Assembly (NCBI GenBank): GCA_964408945.1
Contig: CAYPBJ010000002.1
Coordinates: 62,001-126,000 of the forward strand
Source: VMCP01 sp964408945
Lineage (GTDB): Bacteria > Bacteroidota > Bacteroidia > NS11-12g > UBA955
Length of the DNA: 64,000 nucleotides
Direction of reading: 5' to 3'
The notes beneath the pieces were generated by a model that was not told the origin of the DNA, made no database searches, and worked only from the letters and a program-made list of their open reading frames with translations. Numbering within the stretch: position 1 is the stretch's first letter; each line of letters begins with the position of its first letter. Positions 1 through 8,882 of this stretch are shown one piece after another. The translations under genes were made by a program, and so were the position numbers.

Positions 1-667
1 CATAACTAATGGGGGCTATAAGTTCTCTGGTACCTGTTCCTTGGCTAGGATCTAAAATAACAGGTAAATGACTCAGTTGCTTGACCAATGCAATAGCCGC
101 AATATCTACAGTATTTCTAGTGGCAGTTTCAAAGGTGCGAATGCCGCGCTCACAAAGAATAACTTGTTCATTTCCCCCGGAAACAATGTATTCAGCAGCC
201 AATAACCATTCTTCGATGGTGCTGCTCAATCCACGTTTCAATAAAATGGGTTTATTAACCTTTGATAGGGCTCTCAATAAAGGATAATTTTGCATGTTTC
301 TGGTTCCAACTTGGAACACATCAACAAGTTCATTAAATTCATCAATCTTATCGATGCTCATGATTTCAGAGACTACAGACATTCCATGTTTATCTGCAGC
401 TTGGCGCATGAGTTGAAGTCCTTCGGTTTTTAGTCCTTGAAAAGAATATGGACTGGTTCTGGGTTTATATGCTCCACCTCTAAGAAACTTAATGTTTTGT
501 TTTGCTAAAAACTCAGAGATGGTAAATATTTGTTCTTCATTTTCAACCGCACACGGTCCCGCAATCATCATTAAATCTTGCCCAATCTTGGTACCATTTA
601 TTTCGATTATGGTATCGGCACTTTTCCAGTCGCGACTTACCAATTGATAGGGTTTGCGATGAGACAT
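1..667 (-). CDS. 3-deoxy-7-phosphoheptulonate (DAHP) synthase, C-terminus cut by window edge
   Basis: This enzyme condenses phosphoenolpyruvate with erythrose 4-phosphate, the first step of the shikimate pathway. About 222 codons are visible, from an ATG at 667 (MSHRKPYQLV) to the window edge. Class I-beta DAHP synthase motifs are present in order: AGPCAVEN, RGGAYKPRTSPYSFQG, QVGTRNMQN, LLKRG, CERGIRTFE and DPSQGTG. The last motif is normally DPSHGTG; its His is a metal ligand in the family, and here the codon is CAA (Gln). Whether a chorismate mutase domain follows cannot be seen. The DUF4270 gene ends 6 bp upstream on the same strand, so the two may share a transcript. Confidence 0.9.
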   Translation of the reverse strand, partial: MSHRKPYQLVSRDWKSADTIIEINGTKIGQDLMMIAGPCAVENEEQIFTISEFLAKQNIKFLRGGAYKPRTSPYSFQGLKTEGLQLMRQAADKHGMSVVSEIMSIDKIDEFNELVDVFQVGTRNMQNYPLLRALSKVNKPILLKRGLSSTIEEWLLAAEYIVSGGNEQVILCERGIRTFETATRNTVDIAAIALVKQLSHLPVILDPSQGTGTRELIAPISY

Positions 668-673
668 AGTTAA

Positions 674-1996
674 TTAATTGGGTTTGGTGTAAATGAGGTG
701 AAGTTTTGTTTTTGTATGATCAAAAATGGCACGAGCACCAATTACTGGTTGATCAGCAGGAATAGCTAAGTACAACCCTAAATTGGTATTCAAGGAGCTA
801 AAAACGGAATCGTTGATGACTTCCTGCAAGTGTCTGGTTATCTCAAACTTATAACTTCTGGTTTTGGCGTTGTAACTACCTCCGTAGTTGGAAAGCACCA
901 ATGCATCTTTCAGCAAATAATTTCTTGTACTACCTCCGTTTAGGGGTTTGTATAGATTTAAACGCGGCGGAACAAAGTAGTTTTCAGTATAGTCAACCGG
1001 GAAGAATTCAATTTCTGCTTTTTGAATGGCAATATTGCCATCAGCAATCAAATTATAAAGATAGGGAATGGTAATCTTCGTTTTTACGCCACCTAAAGCT
1101 TGTGCATAGGTTCTGCTGTAGTTTTGGTGGGGATTATTTAGCTGAGTAGCTATTTCGCCGCTGTATGGACCTGTAATGCCTTGGCTTATTGCATTGCTTT
1201 TTCCAGAGAAACTGAACAAGAAAGTACTTGTATCATCGTAGTAAAGCATGATTTTTGCCCTATATGATGTAGAAAGTACGTTTTGGATATCCCAAACAGC
1301 AAATGAACCCTGCCCAGAACTAAGTTGATTGTTTTCTGGAATGATGGCTATTCCTTTAAAGTATTTATCAAGATTTGCATTGGTTTCGTAAGCATCTTTG
1401 GGCATATTCATCAAGAATTTCGCAAAGTCAGATGACAATTTGATTTTGATGCCGTTGTAGGGAGCTAGTTTGATTTTTCTGTATTTCACAGAATCTTTGT
1501 ACTCATTGATGAGTTGCCCATTGTAATAGGTAGCCAAATTTTCGTCAACGGGGAAGGACTGTGTTTGGAAATAAACAGAATCAGAAGAAATATTGTCTGT
1601 AATTGGCGCGATTTTCAGTCGATGAATAAAGTTTCTATCTCCGTAGTGTTGAAGTCCGGCGATAGCTGGAATAAAGAGTACTGCAGAATCAGGTTCTTTG
1701 GTATTGGGGAAATTATTATTGGGTTCAACCAAATTGAGATCAGCAAATAAAGAAGACTTAGAACGACCAAAAACAGGGTCGTTGATTTCACCAACCAAAG
1801 CGTAACTCAGACCTTTGGCGGGTAGTGAGTCTTCGTCTATTGTAGAACCAATTAATGAGAGAGTATCAGTAATATTCAACCCCATTTGGTTCCCTTGCCC
1901 TTGTCCATCAATCACTATATTGCCTTGTTCTCTGTCACAAGCAGCAAAACAAGCGCAAAATATGGGCAATAAAAGTATTCGGAGCGAGGGCTTCAC
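674..1996 (-). CDS. DUF4270 family lipoprotein
   Basis: This is a predicted lipoprotein of 440 residues. A hydrophobic leader ends in the lipobox FAAC, making Cys20 the probable lipidated residue. The N-terminal part after the leader (DTLSLIGSTIDEDSLPAKG, then a GEINDPVFGRSKSSLF segment) is the hallmark of DUF4270, a Bacteroidota family of unknown function. The remainder is beta-rich. The gene lies 18 bp downstream of the starch-synthase-like gene on the same strand, a pairing I recall as common in Bacteroidota next to a divergent panC. The function is unknown; an envelope role follows only from the lipobox. Confidence 0.8.
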   Translation of the reverse strand: MKPSLRILLLPIFCACFAACDREQGNIVIDGQGQGNQMGLNITDTLSLIGSTIDEDSLPAKGLSYALVGEINDPVFGRSKSSLFADLNLVEPNNNFPNTKEPDSAVLFIPAIAGLQHYGDRNFIHRLKIAPITDNISSDSVYFQTQSFPVDENLATYYNGQLINEYKDSVKYRKIKLAPYNGIKIKLSSDFAKFLMNMPKDAYETNANLDKYFKGIAIIPENNQLSSGQGSFAVWDIQNVLSTSYRAKIMLYYDDTSTFLFSFSGKSNAISQGITGPYSGEIATQLNNPHQNYSRTYAQALGGVKTKITIPYLYNLIADGNIAIQKAEIEFFPVDYTENYFVPPRLNLYKPLNGGSTRNYLLKDALVLSNYGGSYNAKTRSYKFEITRHLQEVINDSVFSSLNTNLGLYLAIPADQPVIGARAIFDHTKTKLHLIYTKPN

Positions 1997-2014
1997 GAAG
2001 AGATAACGAATGAA

Positions 2015-2818
2015 TTAGGATAAAAGTTTCTCGTAAAAAGAAACATAATTAATTTCTGGGCTTTCGTCTGTATGTCTCATAACGGGTTTACCGTCTAAGA
2101 AATCTTCTACAGATTTGTATGCTTCATCACAGGCGGTTACAATACCATCTGAATGTTTAACAGCACCAATATTTACTTTATTCAATGTGGCATCACCAAA
2201 ACATTCTAAACAAGCGCCATCTATTGAATTCAGACTTGCTTTTCTAAGGAAGTCGGTTCCTAAATGATCGTTGCAATCTTCGTGATACACACTGAAAACC
2301 ACTTTGGTATTTTTGAAAACGGGTTCGTCTTTATAGATGGTTTTCAAGTACAAAGGTATCAAGCTTGTCATCCAACCTTGACAGTGAATGATATCGGGTG
2401 ACCATCCTAATTTTTTTACGGTTTCCATAACTCCTTTACAGAAGAAAATGGTTCTTTCATCGTTGTCTTCGAAAAATTTTCCATTGTCATCATTGAAAAC
2501 ATTCTTTCTGTGGAAGAAGTCTTCGTTGTCTAAGAAATACACCTGCATTTTGGTGTTTGGTACGGAAGCTACTTTGATTATCAATGGATTGTCATTGTCA
2601 TCAATTGAAATGTTAATCCCTGAAAGTCGTACTACTTCGTGCAATCGGTTACGGCGTTCATTGATGACACCAAAACGAGGTACTAAGATTCTGATTTCGT
2701 TGTCTTGCTCTTGAAGTGCTTGGGGTAGCATTCTAGCAATTGTTGCGACTGGTGAGGTTTCAAGAAAGGGGGACATTTCCGAACTCACAAACAGTACACG
2801 TTTTTTTGTTCCTTCCAT
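2015..2818 (-). CDS. Starch/glycogen synthase N-terminal-domain-like protein (GT5, single domain)
   Basis: The 267-residue protein matches only the N-terminal Rossmann domain of GT5 glycogen synthases (VLFVSSEMSPF at the start, WSPDIIHCQGWMTSLIPLYL near residue 145). Full-length enzymes are about 480 residues, and the C-terminal nucleotide-sugar domain is absent. The K-x-G-G-L motif expected right after SSEMSPF is replaced by ETSPVATIARMLP. Catalysis as a glycogen synthase is therefore unlikely. The ATG at 2818 sits 32 nt from a -7 element (2851-2858). DUF4270 follows in the same direction and panC diverges. It may be a regulator or a domain working with an unseen partner. Confidence 0.75.
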   Translation of the reverse strand: MEGTKKRVLFVSSEMSPFLETSPVATIARMLPQALQEQDNEIRILVPRFGVINERRNRLHEVVRLSGINISIDDNDNPLIIKVASVPNTKMQVYFLDNEDFFHRKNVFNDDNGKFFEDNDERTIFFCKGVMETVKKLGWSPDIIHCQGWMTSLIPLYLKTIYKDEPVFKNTKVVFSVYHEDCNDHLGTDFLRKASLNSIDGACLECFGDATLNKVNIGAVKHSDGIVTACDEAYKSVEDFLDGKPVMRHTDESPEINYVSFYEKLLS

Positions 2819-2850
2819 AAACTGTGTTGGCTCCTGTAAAAGAGATTATA

Positions 2851-2858
2851 CAAAATTA
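2851..2858 (-). promoter_or_regulatory. Bacteroidota -7 element for the starch-synthase-like gene
   Basis: On the minus strand this reads TAATTTTG, a perfect TAnnTTTG match, 32 nt upstream of the ATG at 2818. I see no good -33 TTG at the expected distance. Confidence 0.45.
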
Positions 2859-2875
2859 ACGAAAAAAATCCGGTT

Positions 2876-2909
2876 TTTGAAAGTTATTGATGTTGGGGGA
2901 CTTACTTTG
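2876..2909 (+). promoter_or_regulatory. Probable panC promoter (-33 TTTG, -7 TTACTTTG)
   Basis: TTTG at 2876-2879 is followed after 22 bp by TTACTTTG (2902-2909), one mismatch from TAnnTTTG. The ATG at 2922 lies 12 nt further on. The element lies inside the 5' extension of the longest open frame (TTG at 2877), which supports the downstream ATG as the panC start. Confidence 0.5.
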
Positions 2910-2921
2910 CAATCCATTTTC

Positions 2922-3749
2922 ATGAGGATTTTTTACACTGTTAGTCATTTGCAATCTAGCGCCGCTGAACATTTAAATCATTGGGCGTTCATTCCAACCA
3001 TGGGAGCCCTGCACGAAGGCCATTTATCATTGGTAAAACATGCAAAAGACAGAGGTCATTCGGTTGTAGTAAGTATTTTCGTTAATCCAACTCAGTTTAA
3101 TAATTCAGAAGACCTAGATAAGTATCCTCGCACCATTTTCGAGGATCTCAAAAAGTTAGCTTCCATTGGAGTAGATGCTGTATTTCTTCCATCTATTTAT
3201 GAAATTTACCCTGAAGACAGGGTTGTCAAAACTGTGCATTTGGGATTAGAGGCTCAAAGTTTGGAGGGGCATTATCGGCCTGGACATTTCGAGGGCGTTG
3301 TGATGGTGTTGCGCAGGTTGTTTGAAATCGTCAAACCAGGTCATGTATTTTTTGGACAAAAAGATTTGCAGCAGTGTATGGTGGTGAGGCGTTTAATTCA
3401 ACAAGAATTTCCCTCAATTCAATTCAATATGATTGAAACAATGAGGGAACGAGATGGGCTTGCTATGAGTTCAAGAAACGCGCGATTAACTGCTGATGAA
3501 AGAAAAATTGCTAGTGAAATCTACAAAACGATGGCAAAGGTATCTGCAACAGATATGGTAGACTCTGACATACAACTTCTCATAAATGAATTGAAGACCT
3601 ATGGAATTAATACAGAGTACTTAAACTATGTTTCATTACCAAATTTGGTGGTTGTATCAAATCGAGTTGAGGCACATGCCGTAGTTTACGCTGGATATTT
3701 AGGAAAAGTTCGTTTAATTGATAATTTAGTTTTTAAAGAACTGCCTTAA
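2922..3749 (+). CDS. panC: Pantoate--beta-alanine ligase
   Basis: PanC joins pantoate and beta-alanine with ATP to make pantothenate, the precursor of coenzyme A. The 275-residue length is normal. Motifs seen are FIPTMGALHEGHLSLVKHA (nucleotide binding, HxGH type), FVNPTQFN, FGQKDLQQ and RERDGLAMSSRN. A TTG 45 bp upstream would extend the frame, but it lies in the probable promoter, and family members begin near the MRIFYTVSHLQ seen here. The gene diverges from the starch-synthase-like gene. It converges on the WG-repeat gene, with only 1 bp between their stop codons. Confidence 0.97.
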   Translation: MRIFYTVSHLQSSAAEHLNHWAFIPTMGALHEGHLSLVKHAKDRGHSVVVSIFVNPTQFNNSEDLDKYPRTIFEDLKKLASIGVDAVFLPSIYEIYPEDRVVKTVHLGLEAQSLEGHYRPGHFEGVVMVLRRLFEIVKPGHVFFGQKDLQQCMVVRRLIQQEFPSIQFNMIETMRERDGLAMSSRNARLTADERKIASEIYKTMAKVSATDMVDSDIQLLINELKTYGINTEYLNYVSLPNLVVVSNRVEAHAVVYAGYLGKVRLIDNLVFKELP

Positions 3750-3750
3750 A

Positions 3751-6700
3751 CTACTTTTCAAGATACTCAAAGCCTGTGGTATCTACGTAATATTTTTGGC
3801 CTCTTTTTTCCACTAAACTAAGTCCGTTATTGAAATCGGATGCCAATTCATATTTATGCGGAATGATGGTTTGACCTTGTGTGTTAATGAAGCCATAAAA
3901 GCCATTTAACTCGGTTTTAGCCATGCCACCGTTGAAATTGTAGGCATTACTAAATAAAGGTTCCACAACCAGTACACCCTCCAAATTTATATAACCGTAA
4001 TATCCTTCACTATAAAACTTAGCTAGCCCGTCGTGGAATGATCCTATTTCAGGGTCTTTAAATTCAAGTCGGCCCATTCCAAGAGTGTCAATAAATTGCA
4101 CTCTTCCGCGATTTTCTACACGAGCAAGGCCAGATGCGTAATTTGCAACTTCCTCATACAGCGGTGCAACCTTTACCTCGTATTTGCGGTTGATGTAGCC
4201 CCAAGAACCATTTATATTTATTGGAGCAAACCCATTTTTGAAACCGCGGGCAAGGTCAAATCGGGTTTTCTGAGAAACTTGAGCAACTCCTTGCTTATTG
4301 ATAAATCCCCACTTACCGGAGAGTTTTATAGCGGCAAAACCTCCATTGAAATTAGACACTTCCTCAAACAAAGCGTTAATTTGCCATTCCCCTTGATTAT
4401 TAATAAAGCCCCAGGAAGCTTTATTTCTGGCCGCAGCCATTCCATCTTTAAATGGCCTTACTTCGGCGAATAAAAAGTCAATACTCGGTTTCAAAGTTGA
4501 GTCGATGAATCCCCAACGTCCCTTAGATTTAACGCCATAATAACCTTGTTGATAATCAATTGCACCCTCAAATTTAGCGTCTAAGATAAAATTTCCATTT
4601 TTATCTATATATCCGTAAAATCCGTTCAGTTGAACCCAAGCTCTGTTGTTATGAAAAGATCCAACTTTCTCGAACTTGGGAGCAATAACTGGTTTTCCAG
4701 TGATATCTATAAAACCCCACGAATTATCTGATTGAAATGCCGCTAAACCCTCAGAAAAGGGTAAAATTTGGGGGTAATTGGGCTCTAAAATAAAGTTTCC
4801 CGAAGAGTCAATAAGTCCATATAGGTCATTGGTTTTAACGCATGCAATACCCTGATAAAAATCAAAAGCAGCTTCGAATTTTGGGGGTATAGCGATGTCA
4901 GAGTTTTCATTCAGGTAGCCATAAACGCCGGCCATCTTGATTTTTCTTCTGTTATTATAAATATGAGATATCTCCTCGTATTGTGGCAGAACGGTCCAAT
5001 CTCCTTGCAGGTTAATGATTCCAAAAAGGTTATTTTCTTTAACAATTACTTCGTTGTTTATTGGATTGCTCAGAAATTCAAATTCGGGTAAAAAATAAAA
5101 ATTATGTAAAGGATCAATGATGCCAAATTTATCATCAATTTTTACAGCGGCTAAACCATCATCAAAATTATTTGCAAGTTCATAGATGGGTTCCACTAGA
5201 TCTGCCAAGTTGCCCTCTTTATCCATAAATCCAACACCACCTTGAAGATCAAAAGGAACTAATTCATCAGAAAATGTTCCAACATTTTCGTAAATAGCTG
5301 GTATTACAACTTGACCAATGGTATTAATTACACCATATCTTCCGTTTCTGTACACACGGGCATAACCGCCCTTGAATTCTGCTGGGTCATCTTGAATAAA
5401 TCCAATAACCAATTCGCCTTTTTTGTTTACATAACCATATTTACCTCCCAATTTTACGTTACTTAGCCCGTCTTTAAAAGGGCCAGCATCTTCATAAGAC
5501 AGAGGAACTGTGAACTCTGCAAAGGGATTAATGACTCCAAAACGACCATTAACTTCTACATACGCATGGCTATCAACAAAATTACCAGCAAAATCAAAAA
5601 CTGGGGAAATGACCATTTCACCGAATCGTCCAATATATCCCCATTTATTATTAATTCGAACAGGAGCTAAACCATTACCGAACTCACCAGTTTGGATGTA
5701 TTTCGGAACAAAAATTACGTTACCAAATTTATCAACGTATCCCCATTTACCATTAGATAAAACATTGAATTGATTTTCCGTTAAGTTACCTGCATCATCA
5801 AATTTTGGTTGTGTTAGATATTTTCCATCGGAATTGATGAACCCCCATTTTTTGCCCACCCTTACAGCCGCCGCATCGTCACTGAAACGACCAATATAGT
5901 CAAAACTGAACGGTAATTTTACAGCATTGTTGAAATCAATAACTCCCCATTTTTTATCTTTTCTAACAGGTATTAGTCCCTCGTTAGGTTCTCCAAACTC
6001 ATCATAATCTGGTGGTATTATTTCATATCCGTCATATCCAACAATAACCCAACGATTTGCTGTATCAATTGCTGAGAAATAAGAATCATATAACTTTTTA
6101 ATTGAGCGATATACAGGATTAACCACAAATTTTCCTTTGGTATCAATGATTCCTAGGTAATCATTTGATTTAGCTATAGCGTATCCAAATGAAGTAAAGG
6201 CAGATGCGTAAGTGAATGTACCCTCAATAGCTTGATATCCATCTTGATTAATATAAAAAAAACCATCTGATTTTCTCACACAGGCTAAGCCGTTTATAAA
6301 CTCAGAAGCATCTTCGAAGTCAAACGCAATCATTTCTTTTCCTTGGGCGTTTATATACCCCCATTTAGAGTTTTTCATTACTGGAATTAGGCCGTCTGAA
6401 TAAAAGCCTGCGTTTTCGTAAATGGCTTCAATTGCGTCAGTTCCTTGAAGATCAATGAATCCATAAAATCCAGTTTTTTCAATCCTTGCTAACCCATCAT
6501 GGAAATCTTCTACATTTATGAGGGTAGGAGGAATAGCGATTTCATTTCGAAAGTCAACAAAGCCCCATAATCCGTCTTTCTTTATACGGGCCATTCCCTC
6601 TTTGAATTCACCTGCGAAATCAAATTTGAATTCGGAAGGCACTATGTTATTTCCGGTTTTATCAATGAAATCAAACCTACCCGAAACTTCAATCTTCGCT

Positions 6701-7851
6701 ACTCCATTTTTAAATTCCCCTGCCGAGGTAAATTTGGGTTGAATGGCATATTTTCCGTCTGTATTGATGTAGCCCCAACTTCCTAACTTTTTAACGGGGG
6801 CAAGTCCCTCGGAAAATTGACCATACTCCTCATAACGTTCAGAAAAAAGGAATTCACCTTTTAGGTTAATGGCCCCCCATTCATTTTCAATTTGAACCCA
6901 ACTTATGCCATTTTTAAAACGCGTTGCCAATTCAAAAGAAGGATTAATTACCCATTTTCCTTGATGATTGATAAATCCCCAATCTTCTTTAAACTTCACC
7001 GCAGCTACACCTTCGTAGAAGTTATCAGCAAGGTCATAAATTGCAGGAATTTGCAATACACCACTTTTATTGATGAAGCCATATTTTTCACCCACAAGCA
7101 CCAATGCCAAATCTTCACTAAAGGGTCTAGCATCGTTGTATTGAAAGTTAATTACTACTTTACCATCTTTGTTGGCATAACCCCACATTCCATTTTTATT
7201 GATGTTAATGAGGACGGTATTCTCAGACGATTCAAATTTATAGGTTTTTCCTTTTGAGGGAAATAAAGTGCCATTTGAGTCAATAAAGCCCCATTTTCCG
7301 TTGCTTTTTACGTGCGCAAGTCCCTCAGAAAAATCACCCGCATCCTCAAACAGCAACCCCCCTTTTAGTGTACCTTGAGTATTGATGTAGCCCCATTTTT
7401 TACCTACGCGAACAGCGGCCATTCTATCTTTAAAGTCACCAGCAGCATCATATTTTTCTGGAATAATCAGATTCCCTAAAGTATCAATATATCCGTATTT
7501 GGTTCCAGAAGATACTTTCGCTCTTCCATTAAAAAAGTCATTTCCAAATAAGTACTTTGGGGGAACGATGATTTTACCTTTCTGATTGATATATCCAATT
7601 TCACCAAAAACTTCAATTTTTGCCATTCCATCATGAAAACTGCCTATCCAATCAAATGCGGTATCGATGGCTCGTTGATCAGTTCCTTTAAATACTAAGG
7701 TGTATTTACCATCTTTTCTTAGGTAAGGAACAGGAGGGTCATTGGGTGTTTGGGATAGTGAAATTTTTGGAAATATAAAGCTCCAAATTGCAATAAAAGT
7801 GCTTAAGATTTTGATGAATGTTTTTGAATTTATGGACAATGCGCTATTCAC
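3751..7851 (-). CDS. Giant WG (KWG) repeat protein, probably exported
   Basis: This frame of roughly 1366 residues is almost entirely tandem WG repeats. I count about 38 units of about 35 residues, each like GKWGFIDxxGxxxIxPxFE followed by AxxFxxGLAxVK. A hydrophobic signal-like segment (ILSTFIAIWSFIFPKISLSQ) precedes the repeats. I see no catalytic domain and no T9SS C-terminal domain; the last repeat runs to the stop. The open frame extends to a TTG at 7881, but that TTG lies in the -7 element at 7871-7878. There is no ATG, so I place the start at GTG 7851; TTG 7839 is the alternative. WG repeats are thought to form beta-rich solenoids or propellers used for binding. The ligand is unknown. 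Confidence 0.85.
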   Translation of the reverse strand: MNSALSINSKTFIKILSTFIAIWSFIFPKISLSQTPNDPPVPYLRKDGKYTLVFKGTDQRAIDTAFDWIGSFHDGMAKIEVFGEIGYINQKGKIIVPPKYLFGNDFFNGRAKVSSGTKYGYIDTLGNLIIPEKYDAAGDFKDRMAAVRVGKKWGYINTQGTLKGGLLFEDAGDFSEGLAHVKSNGKWGFIDSNGTLFPSKGKTYKFESSENTVLININKNGMWGYANKDGKVVINFQYNDARPFSEDLALVLVGEKYGFINKSGVLQIPAIYDLADNFYEGVAAVKFKEDWGFINHQGKWVINPSFELATRFKNGISWVQIENEWGAINLKGEFLFSERYEEYGQFSEGLAPVKKLGSWGYINTDGKYAIQPKFTSAGEFKNGVAKIEVSGRFDFIDKTGNNIVPSEFKFDFAGEFKEGMARIKKDGLWGFVDFRNEIAIPPTLINVEDFHDGLARIEKTGFYGFIDLQGTDAIEAIYENAGFYSDGLIPVMKNSKWGYINAQGKEMIAFDFEDASEFINGLACVRKSDGFFYINQDGYQAIEGTFTYASAFTSFGYAIAKSNDYLGIIDTKGKFVVNPVYRSIKKLYDSYFSAIDTANRWVIVGYDGYEIIPPDYDEFGEPNEGLIPVRKDKKWGVIDFNNAVKLPFSFDYIGRFSDDAAAVRVGKKWGFINSDGKYLTQPKFDDAGNLTENQFNVLSNGKWGYVDKFGNVIFVPKYIQTGEFGNGLAPVRINNKWGYIGRFGEMVISPVFDFAGNFVDSHAYVEVNGRFGVINPFAEFTVPLSYEDAGPFKDGLSNVKLGGKYGYVNKKGELVIGFIQDDPAEFKGGYARVYRNGRYGVINTIGQVVIPAIYENVGTFSDELVPFDLQGGVGFMDKEGNLADLVEPIYELANNFDDGLAAVKIDDKFGIIDPLHNFYFLPEFEFLSNPINNEVIVKENNLFGIINLQGDWTVLPQYEEISHIYNNRRKIKMAGVYGYLNENSDIAIPPKFEAAFDFYQGIACVKTNDLYGLIDSSGNFILEPNYPQILPFSEGLAAFQSDNSWGFIDITGKPVIAPKFEKVGSFHNNRAWVQLNGFYGYIDKNGNFILDAKFEGAIDYQQGYYGVKSKGRWGFIDSTLKPSIDFLFAEVRPFKDGMAAARNKASWGFINNQGEWQINALFEEVSNFNGGFAAIKLSGKWGFINKQGVAQVSQKTRFDLARGFKNGFAPININGSWGYINRKYEVKVAPLYEEVANYASGLARVENRGRVQFIDTLGMGRLEFKDPEIGSFHDGLAKFYSEGYYGYINLEGVLVVEPLFSNAYNFNGGMAKTELNGFYGFINTQGQTIIPHKYELASDFNNGLSLVEKRGQKYYVDTTGFEYLEK

Positions 7852-7870
7852 AGTTATGCAATATGTTGTA

Positions 7871-7878
7871 CAAAGGTA
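7871..7878 (-). promoter_or_regulatory. -7 element of the WG-repeat gene
   Basis: The minus strand reads TACCTTTG, a perfect TAnnTTTG, 19 nt upstream of the proposed GTG start at 7851. It rules out the more upstream TTG start. Confidence 0.5.
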
Positions 7879-7898
7879 CAATTGTTTTCTAAAATGGT

Positions 7899-8348
7899 TT
7901 ATTCTCGCTGTTTAGAGTCGATGAAAATGGTCACTGGCCCGTCATTGGTTAAGTTGATTTTCATATCAGCACCAAAAATACCTGTTTTTACATTTGCAAC
8001 ATTTTTGGAAACGGCGTTTATAAAGTATTCATAAAGCGGAATAGCTGTTTCAGGTCTAGCAGCTTTAATGAATGAGGGTCTATTTCCCTTTGCAGTTGCT
8101 GCATGCAAGGTGAATTGGCTAACAATGAGAATTTCCCCTTGAATTTGCTCAAGATTTAAGTTCATTTTGCCATTTTCATCATTGAAAACTCTCATTTGCG
8201 TGATTTTCTGACAAAGCCAATTTGCATCTTCTGTAGTGTCGTTGTGTTCGATACCCAACAATACTAAGAATCCATTGCCAATTTTTGAGTGAATTTGATG
8301 ATCAATAGCTACACTTGATTCTGAAACTCTTTGAATTATTGCTCTCAT
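7899..8348 (-). CDS. dtd: D-aminoacyl-tRNA deacylase
   Basis: Dtd hydrolyses D-amino acids (and glycine mischarged on tRNA-Ala) from tRNA, protecting translation from wrong stereochemistry. The 149-residue protein is full length, with the invariant SQFTL at residues 77-81 and the Gly-cisPro motif NDGPVT at 135-140. The ATG at 8348 (MRAIIQRV) is the family start; a TTG three codons upstream (8357) is less likely. The gene stands 47 bp upstream of the WG-repeat gene on the same strand, but that gene has its own promoter. Confidence 0.96.
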   Translation of the reverse strand: MRAIIQRVSESSVAIDHQIHSKIGNGFLVLLGIEHNDTTEDANWLCQKITQMRVFNDENGKMNLNLEQIQGEILIVSQFTLHAATAKGNRPSFIKAARPETAIPLYEYFINAVSKNVANVKTGIFGADMKINLTNDGPVTIFIDSKQRE

Positions 8349-8455
8349 TTTTTTCAAGATAAAATATCAAGCACACTAGAATGAATGAACAATAGATATT
8401 TGATTGTGATATTTCAAAGAGGTGCTTTTTACGAAAATCTCTTTAGTTTTTAAAT

Positions 8456-8851
8456 TTAAAAATCAGAGTCGGTTATTTCCAATAAATAAAGATGCTCTTG
8501 GTTTGAGGGTATGCTGCTTCGTTCAATTACAGACTTTTTCCATGTTTGAGCACCATTGATGTTTTTGTTGAATGTTTTTCCGGTAGTGGTTTTCAGCTCA
8601 AATTCAGAAAATATGGCACCGGGATTTTCATCTGCTTCTGAAACTCCACCTCTTTCACTAAAAATGGCCATTACATTTCGTAATCCAGCAGGAATAATGG
8701 TATCTATTTGGTAAGACTCGGTTGAATTTACTTTTGCCTTGAGATGCAAGTTATAGGCACTTTTATTGTCTAATTTGTAAATTCTATCGGTATTTCCTTG
8801 GCAAGAAAACATTGCAAAGGATATTAAAGCAAAAAACCCCCATACTTTCAT
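8456..8851 (-). CDS. Small predicted lipoprotein, unknown function
   Basis: The 131-residue protein has a leader ending in the lipobox MFSC (Cys17). I do not recognise the mature domain; it is beta-rich and predicted soluble. The start is fixed by a perfect -7 element (TATTTTTG) whose last base lies 4 nt before the ATG. This arrangement recurs in the window and predicts a leaderless mRNA. Its neighbours are dtd downstream and a small membrane protein upstream, each with its own signals. Confidence 0.7.
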   Translation of the reverse strand: MKVWGFFALISFAMFSCQGNTDRIYKLDNKSAYNLHLKAKVNSTESYQIDTIIPAGLRNVMAIFSERGGVSEADENPGAIFSEFELKTTTGKTFNKNINGAQTWKKSVIERSSIPSNQEHLYLLEITDSDF

Positions 8852-8855
8852 AGTA

Positions 8856-8863
8856 CAAAAATA
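8856..8863 (-). promoter_or_regulatory. -7 element, TAnnTTTG-N4-ATG type
   Basis: The minus strand reads TATTTTTG, then TACT, then the ATG at 8851. A possible -33 TTG complement lies at 8888-8890, spaced by 24 bp. Confidence 0.5.
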
Positions 8864-8882
8864 TGGGTTTCAGGTGTTAAAA

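Noticed and set aside
3751..7840. DNA-level tandem repeat in the WG gene
   Set aside because: The similarity is at protein level only. Individual units differ strongly in nucleotides, so this is not a simple sequence repeat.
8349..8455. Weak inverted repeat AAAGAG/CTCTTT between dtd and the small lipoprotein gene
   Set aside because: It has a 6-bp stem with a 17-nt loop, too weak to call a terminator. Nothing else was seen in this short stretch.
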